From positions 1-24,584 of the forward strand of contig JAQBPF010000201.1 of NCBI GenBank assembly GCA_028287665.1: a DNA stretch of 24,584 bases. Reading direction: 5' to 3'. Position numbers and translations under genes: made by a program. This document shows, one piece after another, positions 1-8,053 of this stretch. The notes beneath the pieces were generated by a model. The model ran no database searches, was not told the DNA's origin, and saw nothing but the letters and a program-made list of their open reading frames with translations. This stretch comes from Deinococcus sp. GTDB lineage: Bacteria > Deinococcota > Deinococci > Deinococcales > Deinococcaceae. Within the stretch, counting starts at the first letter, position 1; each line of letters starts with the position of its first letter.

Positions 1-480
1 AAAGGGGTTCGCAAGAGAACGTGGCCCACCAAAGGCGTCACGCCCTTGGTCACCTTGCCCGCAAACTGAGAGAAGCGGTCGACCATTGGTGCGGTCCCCT
101 CAGGCGAGAGATTTTTTCAGAACACCAAGAGAGGCGCGATCCGAACTGGGGATGTGGTTGAGTTCTTCCTTCACTTGTTGCGTCACCTTCCGGGGAAGAC
201 GGTCGTGGTGCTGGATCATGCCAGCATTCATCGAGCCAAATCAGTCCAGACGTTCGTGGAGGGCCACGAACGTCTATCTCTGGTGTATTTGCCACCGTAT
301 GCCCCAGAACTCAACCCCACCTTATTGGTGTGGGCCTACGTCAAACGCAATACCTTAGGGAATTTCTGTGCCCGCACGGTGGTGGCCTGAAAAGAAAAGT
401 TGATTGCAGCATGGCAGCGTGTCCGGTACATCAACCTTCCGCAGAGCCTTATGGATGCAAACCTACACCGCAATCAATAG
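1..480 (+). pseudogene. IS630-family transposase remnant, C-terminal part, inactivated
   Basis: Reading frame 1 gives the C-terminal half of an IS630/Tc1-mariner-type DDE transposase. It shows TWPTKGVTP, then VVVLDHASIHRAK carrying the second catalytic Asp (codon 214-216), then LPPYAPELNP and VWAYVKRN, and ends KLIAAW...HRNQ at TAG 478-480. The element is dead by three independent marks. There is an in-frame TGA at 67-69, a second in-frame TGA at 388-390, and the third catalytic residue, normally Glu in NP-x-E-x-x-W, is Leu (TTA 322-324). Sequence on both sides of the second stop is still recognisable transposase, so decay looks fairly recent. The 5' part with the first Asp lies outside the window. 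No terminal inverted repeat could be identified with confidence. Family assignment is firm; the outer boundaries are not known. Confidence 0.85.
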
Positions 481-488
481 CTTTAGTT

Positions 489-764
489 TTAGCCCTTCTG
501 CACGCGTTCTGTTGCAAGTTCTGCCTGGGGATGCTGGAACCAGTGCAGCATCAGGCCCAGGACCACAAGGCTGTACAGGCTCAGCAGCACGAACAGGGCC
601 ATGCCCGGCTGGGTCGCGTGGGCATAGGCGCCCACAAGCTGCATCAGGATCAGTACCAGCAATACGCGGGGGCGACGCTCGGGAAAACGGGTATAGGCAT
701 AGACGCCTGCAATAACGCTAAACAACAAGGGCAACGCGAGGGCGTTAAGCATCTCTTGATCCAT
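489..764 (-). CDS. small integral membrane protein, function unknown
   Basis: The 91-residue product has about three hydrophobic segments, roughly residues 5-23, 34-50 and 55-76, separated by short charged loops such as RFPERRPR, and ends in a charged tail. I do not recognise the family. The ATG at 764 has GAGG only one base before it, which is too close to be a good ribosome-binding site; the in-frame ATG at 752 (Met5) is a plausible alternative. The stop is 8 bp from the end of the transposase relic, so the last residues could have been altered by the insertion. It is transcribed in the same direction as the epimerase gene upstream, 94 bp away, with a hairpin between them, so it is probably a separate unit. 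Confidence 0.55.
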   Translation of the reverse strand: MDQEMLNALALPLLFSVIAGVYAYTRFPERRPRVLLVLILMQLVGAYAHATQPGMALFVLLSLYSLVVLGLMLHWFQHPQAELATERVQKG

Positions 765-803
765 ACCTCATTTTGTAGGGTGCTCTGTTCCAAGAACGTC
801 ACA

Positions 804-819
804 AAAGAACAGGTTCTTT
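804..819 (-). terminator. AT-rich hairpin downstream of the epimerase gene
   Basis: AAAGAAC and GTTCTTT form perfect 7-bp inverted arms around a 2-nt centre, 40 bp after the epimerase stop codon and upstream of the small membrane-protein gene. On the minus strand the right arm runs into TTTTG. It may be a weak intrinsic terminator, or an operator for the downstream gene, since it sits about 40 bp before that start. The stem is AT-rich, so termination strength is doubtful. Confidence 0.35.
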
Positions 820-858
820 AGACAACCTCTTAATACGTTGGGCACGGTGTTAAATACA

Positions 859-1953
859 TCACGTCAATTGATAGTGCCGAAGCTTGGCTGGGTCTACCGA
901 GTGGTGGCGCAGTGAGGCCACATCCAACCAGCCGTCTTCAAAAGGAATGGGCTGATTCAGTAGATCGTCCTGAAGCTTTAGAACAAAACTGAGTTCACAC
1001 GGCTCTGTGACCTCGGCCTGCGTAGACAGCAGAGCGGCGTGAACCGTGCCCAGGCCTGTGCTGGCCTGCGAGCCCACCATGCCGCGTTTGCCTGCGGCTG
1101 TTGCTGCCTTCAGCATCGCCAGACCATCGGTAAAGCCGTTGCGGGCTGTTTTGACATTCAGGATGTCGAAGGTATCGAAGTCCAGTTCCCGCGTCAGATC
1201 GGCGGGTGTGAAGCAGGAATCGTCGGCCACGATAGGCAGGAGGTGGCGGGCCTGCAACTCCATCCGCGCCCTCAGGTTCCGCACGGGCAGAGGCTCCTCA
1301 ACATAGGTCAGGCCCGCCTCCCGCATGGCGTCCAGCGCGGTGGGCGCAAGCTCGGGCGTCAGCGTTTCGTTGCTGTCAGCATACAGCTGCACACTGTCTC
1401 CAAAGGTGGCCCGCAGGTCCCGGATGACGCCCAGATCGCGGGTATGGTCGCGGCCCACCTTGACCTTCAGGCAGCGCACGCCTGCCGCCACCACGCGCTC
1501 GGCCTCGGCCAGCATCCCAGCCGGGGTGTCTATGCCCAGAATAAAGCTGACCCGCACACGGGAAGTTGGCCCCAGCAGCGTATCGAAGAGGGTTTGCCCA
1601 GTGGCTCTGGCCCGCGCGTCCCACAGCGCCATATCCAGTGCGCCGCGTGCGGTGTGGTTGTTGGTCACGCTATTTCTGACCCGGCTCAGGGCGGCTGCGT
1701 CGGCAATCGGCAGGCCGATCAGGGCGGGCGCCAGGTGGGCCAGAATGGCGACCACGCTTCCGGGTGTTTCGCCGTAGATGGTGGGGCGGGGCGGGGCCTC
1801 GGCCACTCCGACTGTGCCGTCATCCAGCGTGACGCGCACCAGCACATGCTCGGCGGCGCTCAGGGCAGAATGGGCGCCCCAGGCCAGAGCCGAGGTCAGG
1901 GGAAGGCGGTAGGGGACACCCTCAATCCGGGCGATCCTGGCTGGACCCGTCAT
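859..1953 (-). CDS. enolase-superfamily epimerase (muconate lactonizing subgroup), probably dipeptide (L-Ala-D/L-Glu type) epimerase
   Basis: The 364-residue length and motif spacing fit the muconate-lactonizing subgroup of the enolase superfamily. It has LKVKVG with the KxK base pair at Lys163/Lys165, metal ligands Asp193 (YADSNE), Glu219 or Glu220 (YVEEP) and Asp244 or Asp245 (VADDS), and the opposing base Lys268 (NVKTARNG). These positions almost coincide with those known for Bacillus L-Ala-D/L-Glu epimerase (Lys160/162, Asp191, Glu219, Asp244, Lys268). That favours a cytosolic dipeptide epimerase that recycles murein peptides, but N-succinyl amino acid racemase or a cycloisomerase cannot be excluded by eye. 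The ATG at 1953 overlaps the stop of the upstream P-loop gene (ATGA), so the two are translationally coupled. All catalytic residues are present. Confidence 0.85.
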   Translation of the reverse strand: MTGPARIARIEGVPYRLPLTSALAWGAHSALSAAEHVLVRVTLDDGTVGVAEAPPRPTIYGETPGSVVAILAHLAPALIGLPIADAAALSRVRNSVTNNHTARGALDMALWDARARATGQTLFDTLLGPTSRVRVSFILGIDTPAGMLAEAERVVAAGVRCLKVKVGRDHTRDLGVIRDLRATFGDSVQLYADSNETLTPELAPTALDAMREAGLTYVEEPLPVRNLRARMELQARHLLPIVADDSCFTPADLTRELDFDTFDILNVKTARNGFTDGLAMLKAATAAGKRGMVGSQASTGLGTVHAALLSTQAEVTEPCELSFVLKLQDDLLNQPIPFEDGWLDVASLRHHSVDPAKLRHYQLT

Positions 1954-2735
1954 GCCCGCTCACCCGCCCAGGCGGCAACTCTGGCCGCTACGCCCGCCGG
2001 GTCCAACTCCACCGTATCCAGCACCAGCGCCCGTTCTGGCCGAAGGGTACCGAGGAAGGCTTCGGCGGCCTGTGGATCATAGTTGCGCCGCTCGGACACC
2101 ACAATCTTTACCCTGGAAACGATGTCGGCCGCGGTGAAGCCTTCAGCCGTCCATGCAGACAGCTCTTCCAGTTCGGCGGCTGTAAATACGTCCTGGACGC
2201 CTTTGAGGGTCGCCAGCATCTGGCCCACATCCTGCCCGCTGCTGCCCGCCACCTGATCGAAAGCGTCGGCGCGGCCCAGCAAGCGGCGTACCCGAACCAG
2301 ATCAGGTGCGCCCAGCGCCACAAAACGCCACTCGGGAAAGTGACTGGCGGCGTACTGCACTTCCTCCAGCCCGCGCAGACCATCAAACACGGGCTGGTGG
2401 CCCCAATGCTGCGTGTCGGCCAGCAGGGTGCCCAGTGCGTGGGCCATCCCGCCGGGATGTTCGGCGCGGTACTCGGCGGTCAGGCGAAAGCGTTCTTCAC
2501 GGTCGCTTACGGGGCCGCCTGTCCGGGGCCAGATCATCACAGCGTCGGTAATTTCGCGGCGGTCCGGCAGCACCCGCATGGCAGGGTTTGCCGCTTGCAG
2601 CGCCGCCAGCGCCGTACTCTTGCCCACCCCGGTGACGCCCACCAGAACGGTCAGCGGCAGCCCTGACAGCGGGGATTCATGGGGCGCGGGATCCAGGGCA
2701 GCGCGTAAAAAAGGCAGGAGCACAGGCACATTCAC
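1950..2735 (-). CDS. P-loop NTPase of unknown function
   Basis: The 261-residue protein has a clear Walker A motif, GVTGVGKST, at residues 33-41, after a short N-terminal segment. Beyond that come PDRREITD and a region rich in charged residues with no membrane segment or signal peptide. I cannot place it in a named family; the small size and single P-loop suggest a kinase-like or AAA-like nucleotide-binding protein. It starts with GTG, the first possible start after an in-frame TAG, and has no Shine-Dalgarno sequence. A TAGCCT hexamer lies 6 bp upstream, which fits a leaderless transcript. The stop overlaps the epimerase start by ATGA, so the pair forms an operon and the ATPase may work on the same peptide-recycling pathway (inference only). 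Confidence 0.75.
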   Translation of the reverse strand: MNVPVLLPFLRAALDPAPHESPLSGLPLTVLVGVTGVGKSTALAALQAANPAMRVLPDRREITDAVMIWPRTGGPVSDREERFRLTAEYRAEHPGGMAHALGTLLADTQHWGHQPVFDGLRGLEEVQYAASHFPEWRFVALGAPDLVRVRRLLGRADAFDQVAGSSGQDVGQMLATLKGVQDVFTAAELEELSAWTAEGFTAADIVSRVKIVVSERRNYDPQAAEAFLGTLRPERALVLDTVELDPAGVAARVAAWAGERA

Positions 2736-2741
2736 CCGGTC

Positions 2742-2747
2742 AGGCTA
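2742..2747 (-). promoter_or_regulatory. -10 element of the P-loop ATPase/epimerase operon (leaderless)
   Basis: On the minus strand TAGCCT is followed after 6 bp by the GTG start at 2735. With initiation about 7 bp past a -10 box, the transcript would begin at the start codon. No convincing -35 box was seen. Confidence 0.45.
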
Positions 2748-2871
2748 GCGCCTGCGCCCTGGCCGACGCCCGCCGATGTAAAGACTGGCACAAGATTGGG
2801 TCAAGTGGCCGTAAGTGTCTGCCATGCACAGTTGTACTCCCGGCTTCCTAGACTCTGAATCGGAGGCGACT

Positions 2872-3009
2872 ATGGCGCGATTACAAGGCGAAAAAGGTGG
2901 GGGCGGCGGAACCATCCTGCTCATCATCCTGATTCTAGTGGTGCTGTTCCTGTTGGCCTATTTCCTGTACCTGAAACCTCAGGGCATTCTGAATCTCGGA
3001 TTTATGTAA
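2872..3009 (+). CDS. 45-residue single-span membrane peptide
   Basis: The product is [13 protein letters not shown], then one strongly hydrophobic span at about residues 14-33, then a short tail ending LNLGFM. The start at 2872 is chosen because GGAGG lies at 2862-2866 with a 5-nt spacer; the longer in-frame ATG at 2815 has no such signal. A TAGACT -10-like hexamer at 2849-2854 would give a short leader. The gene is 85 bp upstream of, and in the same direction as, the PRC-barrel gene, with no terminator between them, so an operon is likely. The peptide could tether or accompany the PRC-barrel protein at the membrane (inference). Not recognised as a named family. Confidence 0.7.
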   Translation: MARLQGEKGGGGGTILLIILILVVLFLLAYFLYLKPQGILNLGFM

Positions 3010-3094
3010 GCGGACTGGAGAACGGCCCAGGTCTGTCAGGCCGCTCCCTCCGCCGTTTTCAATCCTCTCACTCACGTTTTCTCGGGAGTACACC

Positions 3095-4795
3095 ATGATT
3101 AAAGGCAAAGATATTCTGGGGCGCAATATTGTGGCCATCAGTACAGGCGAGCGCGTAGAAAGCGTGCGGGACGTGGTATTTGACCACCAGGGCAATCAGG
3201 TTCTGGGCCTTCTGGTTGATGAGGGCGGCTGGTTCCACGCTGCCAAGGTCGTGCCCTTCGAGAAAATCCGCTCGTTTGGGGAAGACGTCATCATGATCGG
3301 CAGCCCAGACGATGTGACCGGAACGCGCGAAGATGGCCGTCTATCGGAAGCCCTGAGCAGCGATGTAAGCCTGATCGGGATGACTCTGTTGACCACCGAT
3401 GGACAGAACCTCGGCAAGATTGCAGACGTGTTTTTTGATGAAAGCACCGGCTACGTGGAAGGGTACGAGGCCACGGGCGGTCTGTTTGCAGACCTGAGCA
3501 GCGGGCGTACCTTTGTGCCCACGCCCGAAAGCGTGCAGATTGGCACCGACGCAGCCATTGTACCGATCAGCGTGGCGGCGGCCATGCAGGAAAGCGAAGC
3601 GGGCGGACTCCAGGGAGCGCTGCAATCGGCAGGCCAGAGCATCAGCGGCGTGTATCAGAACGCTGCCGAGGGTGTGAAGGGCGCCTATGAGAACATCGCA
3701 GAGGCCACCAAGGAGCGCCAGAAAGAGTACGCCGTGGGCAAGACGGCGGGCGGCGACATTACCCTGGAAGACGGTACTGTCATCGTCCATAAGGGCGACA
3801 CCATTACCGAACAACAGGTCGTGGCTGCCGAAGCCGCTGGCAAATTGGGTGCACTGGCCACCGCAGCCACGGGCGGCGTGTTGGCTGGAGCCTACGACTC
3901 GGCCAAAGAGCGTGTGCAGGGCGGGGTAGAGGATATGCGCAACGCCACCGCCGACCGTCAGTTGGCCTATGTGGTCGGCAAGACCGCAGGCAGTGACGTG
4001 ACCACGGACACCGGCGAAGTGATCGTGCACAGGGGTGTGACCATCACTCCCTTCCAGGCCGAACGTGCCCAACAGACGGGCAAACTGGGCGCTCTGACGG
4101 CGGCAGCTACCGGCGGTTCGATCTCTGACGGGATGCAGGATCTGCGGGAACGCCGTGAACTGGACCCCAACTCGCTGGAAGCCACCATTGGCCGCCGCGT
4201 CAAGAGCGATGTTCGCGCGCCCAGTGGCAGCCTGGTGGCCGCGCAGGGTCAGATCGTGACTCCTGCTCTGGCCGAGCGCGCCCGGCACCTGAATGCAGAA
4301 GCGGCGTTGATCGCGGCGACCACTGGAACCCGCGTCACCCCGAACGAAGGGACGGGTGCAGGCGCATCGGCAGCTCTGGCAGGCGGCGTGGCCTCGGTCA
4401 GTGAGGGCGCAAGTAATCTGCTGGACCGCGCCAAAACGTGGTTCGGTGAAAAGCGTGAACAGACTGAAGAAGCGCTGGAAACCCGTCAGCACGAAGCGCA
4501 GGAACAGAAGATCCGTGACGCGCTGGGCCGCCCGGTCAACCGCGTGATCCTGGCTCCCGACGATTCCATCATCCTGAACATCGGTGAGATCGTGACCCAC
4601 AAGGCCGTGGAGTCGGCCCGCAGTGGCGATGTCCTCGACATCCTGCTCGACAGCATCAGCAAGGAGTCGGTGAATATCGATCCTCTGAGCGTCCGCCCGC
4701 ACGAGACGGGCACCGCAGCGTTGGAAGGGCAGAGCGATCTGGGCGACACCCCTCCCACATCCGCGAACCCCAACGACCCTCACCGCCCCATGTAA
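3095..4795 (+). CDS. PRC-barrel protein with four repeats of a hinge-like module
   Basis: The 566-residue protein starts with two PRC-barrel domains, about residues 1-75 ([24 protein letters not shown]) and 88-165 ([23 protein letters not shown]). A long C-terminal part follows, in which a module of about 48 residues occurs four times, at roughly 212-260, 292-340, 363-410 and 476-522. The pattern is G-x-DI/DV-x-DG-x-VIV-x-x-G-x-x-IT, then an Ala-rich helix. The modules are separated by charged, helix-prone linkers (for example [17 protein letters not shown] and [15 protein letters not shown]) that resemble LEA or apolipophorin-like helices. No signal peptide or membrane span is present. PRC-barrels bind RNA, protein or membrane-bound partners, so a scaffolding or stress role is plausible but unproven. 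GGGAG at 3084-3088 precedes the ATG by 6 nt. Confidence 0.85.
   Translation: MIKGKDILGRNIVAISTGERVESVRDVVFDHQGNQVLGLLVDEGGWFHAAKVVPFEKIRSFGEDVIMIGSPDDVTGTREDGRLSEALSSDVSLIGMTLLTTDGQNLGKIADVFFDESTGYVEGYEATGGLFADLSSGRTFVPTPESVQIGTDAAIVPISVAAAMQESEAGGLQGALQSAGQSISGVYQNAAEGVKGAYENIAEATKERQKEYAVGKTAGGDITLEDGTVIVHKGDTITEQQVVAAEAAGKLGALATAATGGVLAGAYDSAKERVQGGVEDMRNATADRQLAYVVGKTAGSDVTTDTGEVIVHRGVTITPFQAERAQQTGKLGALTAAATGGSISDGMQDLRERRELDPNSLEATIGRRVKSDVRAPSGSLVAAQGQIVTPALAERARHLNAEAALIAATTGTRVTPNEGTGAGASAALAGGVASVSEGASNLLDRAKTWFGEKREQTEEALETRQHEAQEQKIRDALGRPVNRVILAPDDSIILNIGEIVTHKAVESARSGDVLDILLDSISKESVNIDPLSVRPHETGTAALEGQSDLGDTPPTSANPNDPHRPM
3728..4660 (+). repeat. four in-frame protein-module repeats inside the PRC-barrel gene
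   Basis: Codons for residues 212-260, 292-340, 363-410 and 476-522 encode related modules. Copies 1 and 2 are close: [11 protein letters not shown] against [11 protein letters not shown], and [13 protein letters not shown] against [13 protein letters not shown]. Copies 3 and 4 are diverged. Spacing between copies is about 80, 71 and 113 residues. The pattern points to internal duplication, with the first two copies the most recent. Confidence 0.75.
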
Positions 4796-4831
4796 CCCCA
4801 TGTAAAAGGTGAACGGTACAATCTGAGATCA

Positions 4832-4865
4832 CAGTGGGACGGCCTTAACTTGGGCTGTCCCACTG
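4832..4865. terminator. hairpin terminator between convergent genes
   Basis: The arms 4832-4844 and 4853-4865 pair over 13 bp, starting CAGTGGGAC/GTCCCACTG, with one G-T pair and an 8-nt loop. It lies between the PRC-barrel stop (4795) and the NatB-like permease stop (4900). There is no strong T-run on either side. Its position between convergent genes suggests it serves both directions. Confidence 0.7.
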
Positions 4866-4899
4866 CAGTTGATTTGGCCAGGAGGTTGGTCCGGCCCGG

Positions 4900-6177
4900 T
4901 CAGTTCCTGAAAATCACTTCTTCCCGACCGAAGGAACGCCTCGCCAGCAGCGCCAGCAGGAACGCGCCCAGCAGGTTGGCCGCAATAGCGATCAGCACAT
5001 GAGAGACCGTTACTGTGCCCCGGACCGTATCCAGAATGGCCAACATGGACCCAAACAGGGGGATGGCGTACAGGGCTGCACCCAGTGTCAGAAAGTCGCT
5101 GAATTGCAGCAGCACGGCAGGAATGACGATGGCCAAGCTCAGCGGCGTCACGTATGTCTGCGCTTCCTTGTACGAGCGGGCGTAGATGCTGAGGGCAATC
5201 AGCACGGCGCTGATCAGCAGGGCGGCGCTGATGGCCGTCCCAATGAGGGCCAGTGCCGAGCCGAAGCCGAGGCTGAGTTGGCCGCCAAAAGCCTGCGTGA
5301 GCTCGGTGCTGCTGGCCGATTGCCCGCGCTGCAACAGGCGGGCCACCAGCCCACTGGCCAAGAACCCAACGACGCTGAAGCAGGCGCTGGTCAGGGCCGT
5401 GAGGGTGGTGGCCAGCAGTTTTCCGGCCACGACCTCTCCGCGCCGCACCGGAGACACCAGCAGGCTTTCCAGTGTGCCGCGCTCTTTTTCGCCTGCGGTG
5501 GCGTCCAGTGCGGTTGCCATCGCGCCGGTCAGAATAAAATTGAGCATCAGCAACGGAATCAGGAAAGCCAGTTGGCCGCTGCGTTGCTGCTGAGGTGGGC
5601 TGGCGTCTACAGGTTTGATCTGAATGGGGGTCAGGGTGTCGGCCTTCAGACCCAGTGCGGTCAAGCGGTCCAGGGTCAACGTGCGGTTGTAGGCCTCTAC
5701 AGTGTCCTGCACCTTGCCGTAAGCCCCGGTCTGGGCACGCAGGCTTCCCAGCTTGGCATACACCTCCAGCGTGCCTGTGCCGTCGCCTGCGCGGGTGGGC
5801 AGGGCGGCGGGTGCCCGCAACACCGCTTCTACGTCGCCGTTCTGAACCGCTGTGCGGGCATCCTGAACGGGCGTCAGGGTTACGCCTGCGCGGGTCACCG
5901 TGCCGTCGGGCGCTTTTTCATCCCGCTCCAGTGCTGCCCGCAGAGCTCCGGGGAGGGTTCCGACCACACCCACCTTCTGGCGTTCTTGCTGTTGTCCGCC
6001 CACAAACTGGCCCAGCAATTGCGGCAATCCCAGCGTAAAGAGTGGAATCAGCAGCAGTGGAATCAGGATGGTGCCCATCAGGGTTCGGCGGTCGCGCAGG
6101 GTCGCCAGCAGATCGCGCACGGCCACGCGCCACACCATCGCGGGGCGCAATGTCTCGGAGCTGCGCTTAGAGGGCAT
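4900..6177 (-). CDS. ABC-2 type permease, NatB-like
   Basis: The 425-residue protein has one membrane span near residues 35-53, a large extracytoplasmic domain to about residue 200, then five or more spans to the C-terminus. The signature [19 protein letters not shown] after the second span is typical of the NatB (COG1668) exporters. It would form the membrane part of an exporter with the ATPase encoded just upstream, whose gene overlaps this one by 11 bp. NatAB of Bacillus exports sodium, but related pairs export other substrates, so the cargo here is unknown. No Shine-Dalgarno is needed if translation is coupled. It is the last gene of the operon and ends 35 bp from the shared terminator. 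Confidence 0.88.
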   Translation of the reverse strand: MPSKRSSETLRPAMVWRVAVRDLLATLRDRRTLMGTILIPLLLIPLFTLGLPQLLGQFVGGQQQERQKVGVVGTLPGALRAALERDEKAPDGTVTRAGVTLTPVQDARTAVQNGDVEAVLRAPAALPTRAGDGTGTLEVYAKLGSLRAQTGAYGKVQDTVEAYNRTLTLDRLTALGLKADTLTPIQIKPVDASPPQQQRSGQLAFLIPLLMLNFILTGAMATALDATAGEKERGTLESLLVSPVRRGEVVAGKLLATTLTALTSACFSVVGFLASGLVARLLQRGQSASSTELTQAFGGQLSLGFGSALALIGTAISAALLISAVLIALSIYARSYKEAQTYVTPLSLAIVIPAVLLQFSDFLTLGAALYAIPLFGSMLAILDTVRGTVTVSHVLIAIAANLLGAFLLALLARRSFGREEVIFRN

Positions 6178-6919
6178 GGGCCTGTGCTCCGTTGGGCGTA
6201 CCCCGGATCAGTGCGAAAAAAGCCCGTTCCAGATTGCGTTCTCCGGTCCGGCTTAAGATCTGCGGCAGGGTATCCACAGTCACCAGTGCCCCTTCGTGCA
6301 AGATGGCCATACGGTCACATACCTCCTCAGCCTCGCTCATGACATGGGTGGAATAGACGGTCAGGCGGCCCGGAGCGCGGGTGGCAGCCACAAAATCCAG
6401 CAACGTGCGCCGCGCGAAAATATCCAGGCCGCTGGAGGCTTCGTCCAGAATCAGGACGGCAGGGTCATGAATCACGGCCCGGGCAATGACCACCTTCTGG
6501 CGCATGCCCGTGCTGTATTCGCCAGCCCGGACATCCAGTGTGCGCCCCAGTTCCAGCCGCTCGTCCAGTTCGGCAATACGTGTGTCGGTCTGGGCGCGGG
6601 TCATACCGTACAGCCCTGCAAACGACCGTAACACCTCCCGTCCGGTGAGACGGGCGGGCAGACCCATCCCGCCGTTCACCACACCAATCACGCGCCGCAC
6701 GGCTTCGGGGTCGCGCTGCACGTCATGGCCTGCCACGCTGGCCGTGCCCGAGGTCGGGGTAAGCAGGGTCGCCAGCAACCGCAGTAGCGTCGTTTTCCCC
6801 GCACCGTTCGGCCCCAGCAGTCCAAAGACTTCGCCTTCATGGGCACTGAGCGTTACGCCTGCAAGGGCCGTGTGTTTCCCGTAGATTTTGGTGAGATTCT
6901 GAATATCAAGCATGGTCAT
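6167..6919 (-). CDS. ABC transporter ATP-binding protein, NatA-like
   Basis: The 250-residue protein is a full ABC nucleotide-binding domain. It has Walker [10 protein letters not shown] at residues 36-44, the RLTGRE segment typical of the NatA group near residue 90, signature YSTGMRQK at 135-142, Walker B LILDE at 156-160, and the switch His in STHVMSE. The D-loop region reads DEASSGLD where most relatives have DEPTSGLD; this is tolerated in the NatA group. The start ATG overlaps the stop of the regulator gene (ATGA), and the end overlaps the permease start by 11 bp. It powers the NatB-like exporter encoded downstream. Confidence 0.9.
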   Translation of the reverse strand: MTMLDIQNLTKIYGKHTALAGVTLSAHEGEVFGLLGPNGAGKTTLLRLLATLLTPTSGTASVAGHDVQRDPEAVRRVIGVVNGGMGLPARLTGREVLRSFAGLYGMTRAQTDTRIAELDERLELGRTLDVRAGEYSTGMRQKVVIARAVIHDPAVLILDEASSGLDIFARRTLLDFVAATRAPGRLTVYSTHVMSEAEEVCDRMAILHEGALVTVDTLPQILSRTGERNLERAFFALIRGTPNGAQAHAL

Positions 6920-7119
6920 TGGCCACTCTCCGGATCGCTAAAAATTTCTTCAATGGGTCGCCCGAATACGCGTGCCAGGCGGAAGGCCAGGGGCAAGCTG
7001 GGGTCATATCGGCCTGTTTCCAGTGCATTGACGGTTTGTCGGCTTACGTCCAGCGCGGCGGCGAGGTCCGCCTGGGTCCACTGGCGTTCGGCCCGCAGCA
7101 CCCGGATTTTGTTGTCCAT
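6916..7119 (-). CDS. Cro/C1-type small transcription regulator (XRE family)
   Basis: This is a 67-residue single-domain HTH protein: KIRVLRAERQWTQADLAAAL, then DVSRQTVNALETGRYDPSLPL, with the helix-turn-helix at about residues 14-35. It belongs to the short COG1476 type that usually accompanies membrane-protein or transporter genes. It sits inside the transporter operon, 9 bp after the second membrane-protein gene and overlapping the ATPase gene by ATGA. It is therefore the natural candidate to bind the two inverted repeats at the operon promoter and autoregulate it (inference). It lacks any ligand-binding or protease-cleavable domain and is far shorter than DdrO. Confidence 0.9.
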   Translation of the reverse strand: MDNKIRVLRAERQWTQADLAAALDVSRQTVNALETGRYDPSLPLAFRLARVFGRPIEEIFSDPESGQ

Positions 7120-7128
7120 ACCCGCCGC

Positions 7129-7587
7129 CTAACCGCTTGCATCGCGGCGATAAAGAAAGGCGGTGACGGCGTAAAACGTCACTACGCTGACGCCCCAGGG
7201 AATGTAGAGCAACCAGACGGACAGGGTGAGGTCAAGGGCGGAAGTGGGTGCTGAACGGCTGTTGAGACCGCCAAAGACACCCCAGGCCAGCAGGCCTGTC
7301 ACCGCGAAAGAACCCATCATGCCTGCTCCTGCCCAGGCCTTCAGGGAGCGGGTGCGGCGAAACTCGTCCACCGTGCGGTATTGCCACAGCATCAGGCCCA
7401 GGCTCAGCGGGATCACCGTGGCCAAAAAGGCGGGCATCCACAGGGGAAAACGGAGCAACAGCAGGGCGGCGAGGGCGCTCAGCACACTCAGAGCCACCTC
7501 GGCCCACTGCGTGCGGCGGAATTGGTGTTCACGCGGTAGAGGTTCACGCGGTACAGGGCGGGGGGACACAGAAGAGACCAGTTTCAT
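7129..7587 (-). CDS. integral membrane protein of the transporter operon (second gene)
   Basis: The product is 152 residues, with a short cytoplasmic N-terminus and about four membrane spans in two pairs, at roughly residues 30-65 and 83-140. The linker YRTVDEFRRTRSLKAWA lies between the pairs. The same linker position in the preceding gene product reads RQMDEYGRQLHARAASFA, so the two proteins look like distant paralogues. The ATG at 7587 is chosen because it overlaps the stop of the preceding gene (ATGA); an upstream in-frame start at 7635 would overlap that gene much further. The family is not recognised with certainty. Similar four-span proteins commonly sit beside small COG1476 regulators. 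Confidence 0.7.
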   Translation of the reverse strand: MKLVSSVSPRPVPREPLPREHQFRRTQWAEVALSVLSALAALLLLRFPLWMPAFLATVIPLSLGLMLWQYRTVDEFRRTRSLKAWAGAGMMGSFAVTGLLAWGVFGGLNSRSAPTSALDLTLSVWLLYIPWGVSVVTFYAVTAFLYRRDASG

Positions 7588-8003
7588 TTGCCCCGTCCGT
7601 CGCGGGCGGCCAGCACAGAGCCCACCACGCCCCATACGCTCATTCCGGTCACGTACAGCACCCAGGGAGGGGTATGAAAGTTCAGAGCCGCTTCCAGCGA
7701 AATCAACGTTCCGGCCAGCAGCATGACCACCAAAAAGGCGAAGCTGGCGGCGCGGGCGTGCAGTTGCCGCCCATATTCATCCATCTGGCGGATGCTCAGC
7801 ACGGTCATCACAGCAAAAAACAGCGGTAGGGCTGCCAGGATGCCTGCACCCAGGCTATTGAAACTGGGAATGTGGTGCGCCCGACCAACAGCCACGGCTA
7901 CCGCGCCCAGGACAGCCACGCCACCGCCGCCCCATCCCATCCAGACACTCAATCTGTTGACCCGGCGCTCACGGGCAGTGGGTCGAGATCGACTCGAATT
8001 CAT
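7584..8003 (-). CDS. integral membrane protein of the transporter operon (first gene)
   Basis: The 139-residue product has a basic N-terminus and about four membrane spans. The linker after the second span, RQMDEYGRQLHARA, matches in position and character the YRTVDEFRRTRSLKA linker of the next gene product. The start at 8003 is chosen because AAGGAGG stands 6 nt before it; a GTG at 8021 would place that Shine-Dalgarno inside the gene. The start lies within an 18-bp inverted repeat that includes the Shine-Dalgarno, so repressor binding or RNA folding could block expression directly. It is the first gene of the five-gene operon. Confidence 0.72.
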   Translation of the reverse strand: MNSSRSRPTARERRVNRLSVWMGWGGGGVAVLGAVAVAVGRAHHIPSFNSLGAGILAALPLFFAVMTVLSIRQMDEYGRQLHARAASFAFLVVMLLAGTLISLEAALNFHTPPWVLYVTGMSVWGVVGSVLAARDGRGK

Positions 8004-8020
8004 GTCAAGCCTCCTTGACA
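8003..8020. promoter_or_regulatory. inverted repeat over ribosome-binding site and start codon (putative operator 2)
   Basis: TGTCAAG and CTTGACA are perfect 7-bp arms around a 4-bp centre. The centre is part of the Shine-Dalgarno (GAGG on the minus strand), and the arm at 8003 includes the A of the start codon. It covers the expected transcription start. The half-site TTGAC/GTCAA is shared with the repeat at the -35 box. Confidence 0.6.
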
Positions 8021-8023
8021 CCC

Positions 8024-8052
8024 AGCGTAAAGTGAGCTTGACCTTATGTCAA
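8024..8052 (-). promoter_or_regulatory. sigma-70-type promoter of the five-gene transporter operon
   Basis: On the minus strand a perfect TTGACA -35 box (8047-8052) is followed after exactly 17 bp by TACGCT (8024-8029). Initiation would fall near 8017, giving a leader of about 14 nt that contains AAGGAGG. It is one of the best promoters in the window, and it is embedded in inverted repeats on both sides. Confidence 0.75.
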
Positions 8053-8053
8053 G
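8037..8053. promoter_or_regulatory. inverted repeat overlapping the -35 box (putative operator 1)
   Basis: CTTGAC and GTCAAG are perfect 6-bp arms around a 5-bp centre, overlapping the -35 box of the transporter operon. The half-site matches that of the repeat at 8003-8020. Binding by the operon's own Cro/C1-type regulator is the simplest reading (inference). Confidence 0.6.

Noticed and set aside
3341..4801. 486-codon open frame on the minus strand opposite the PRC-barrel gene
   Set aside because: It is a codon-bias shadow: no start signal, Cys/His/Arg-rich composition and no recognisable domain, while the plus strand encodes clear PRC-barrels.
4999..6342. 447-codon open frame on the plus strand opposite the NatAB-like genes
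   Set aside because: It is a GC-driven shadow of the permease and ATPase frames, with Gln/Cys-rich composition unlike a real protein.
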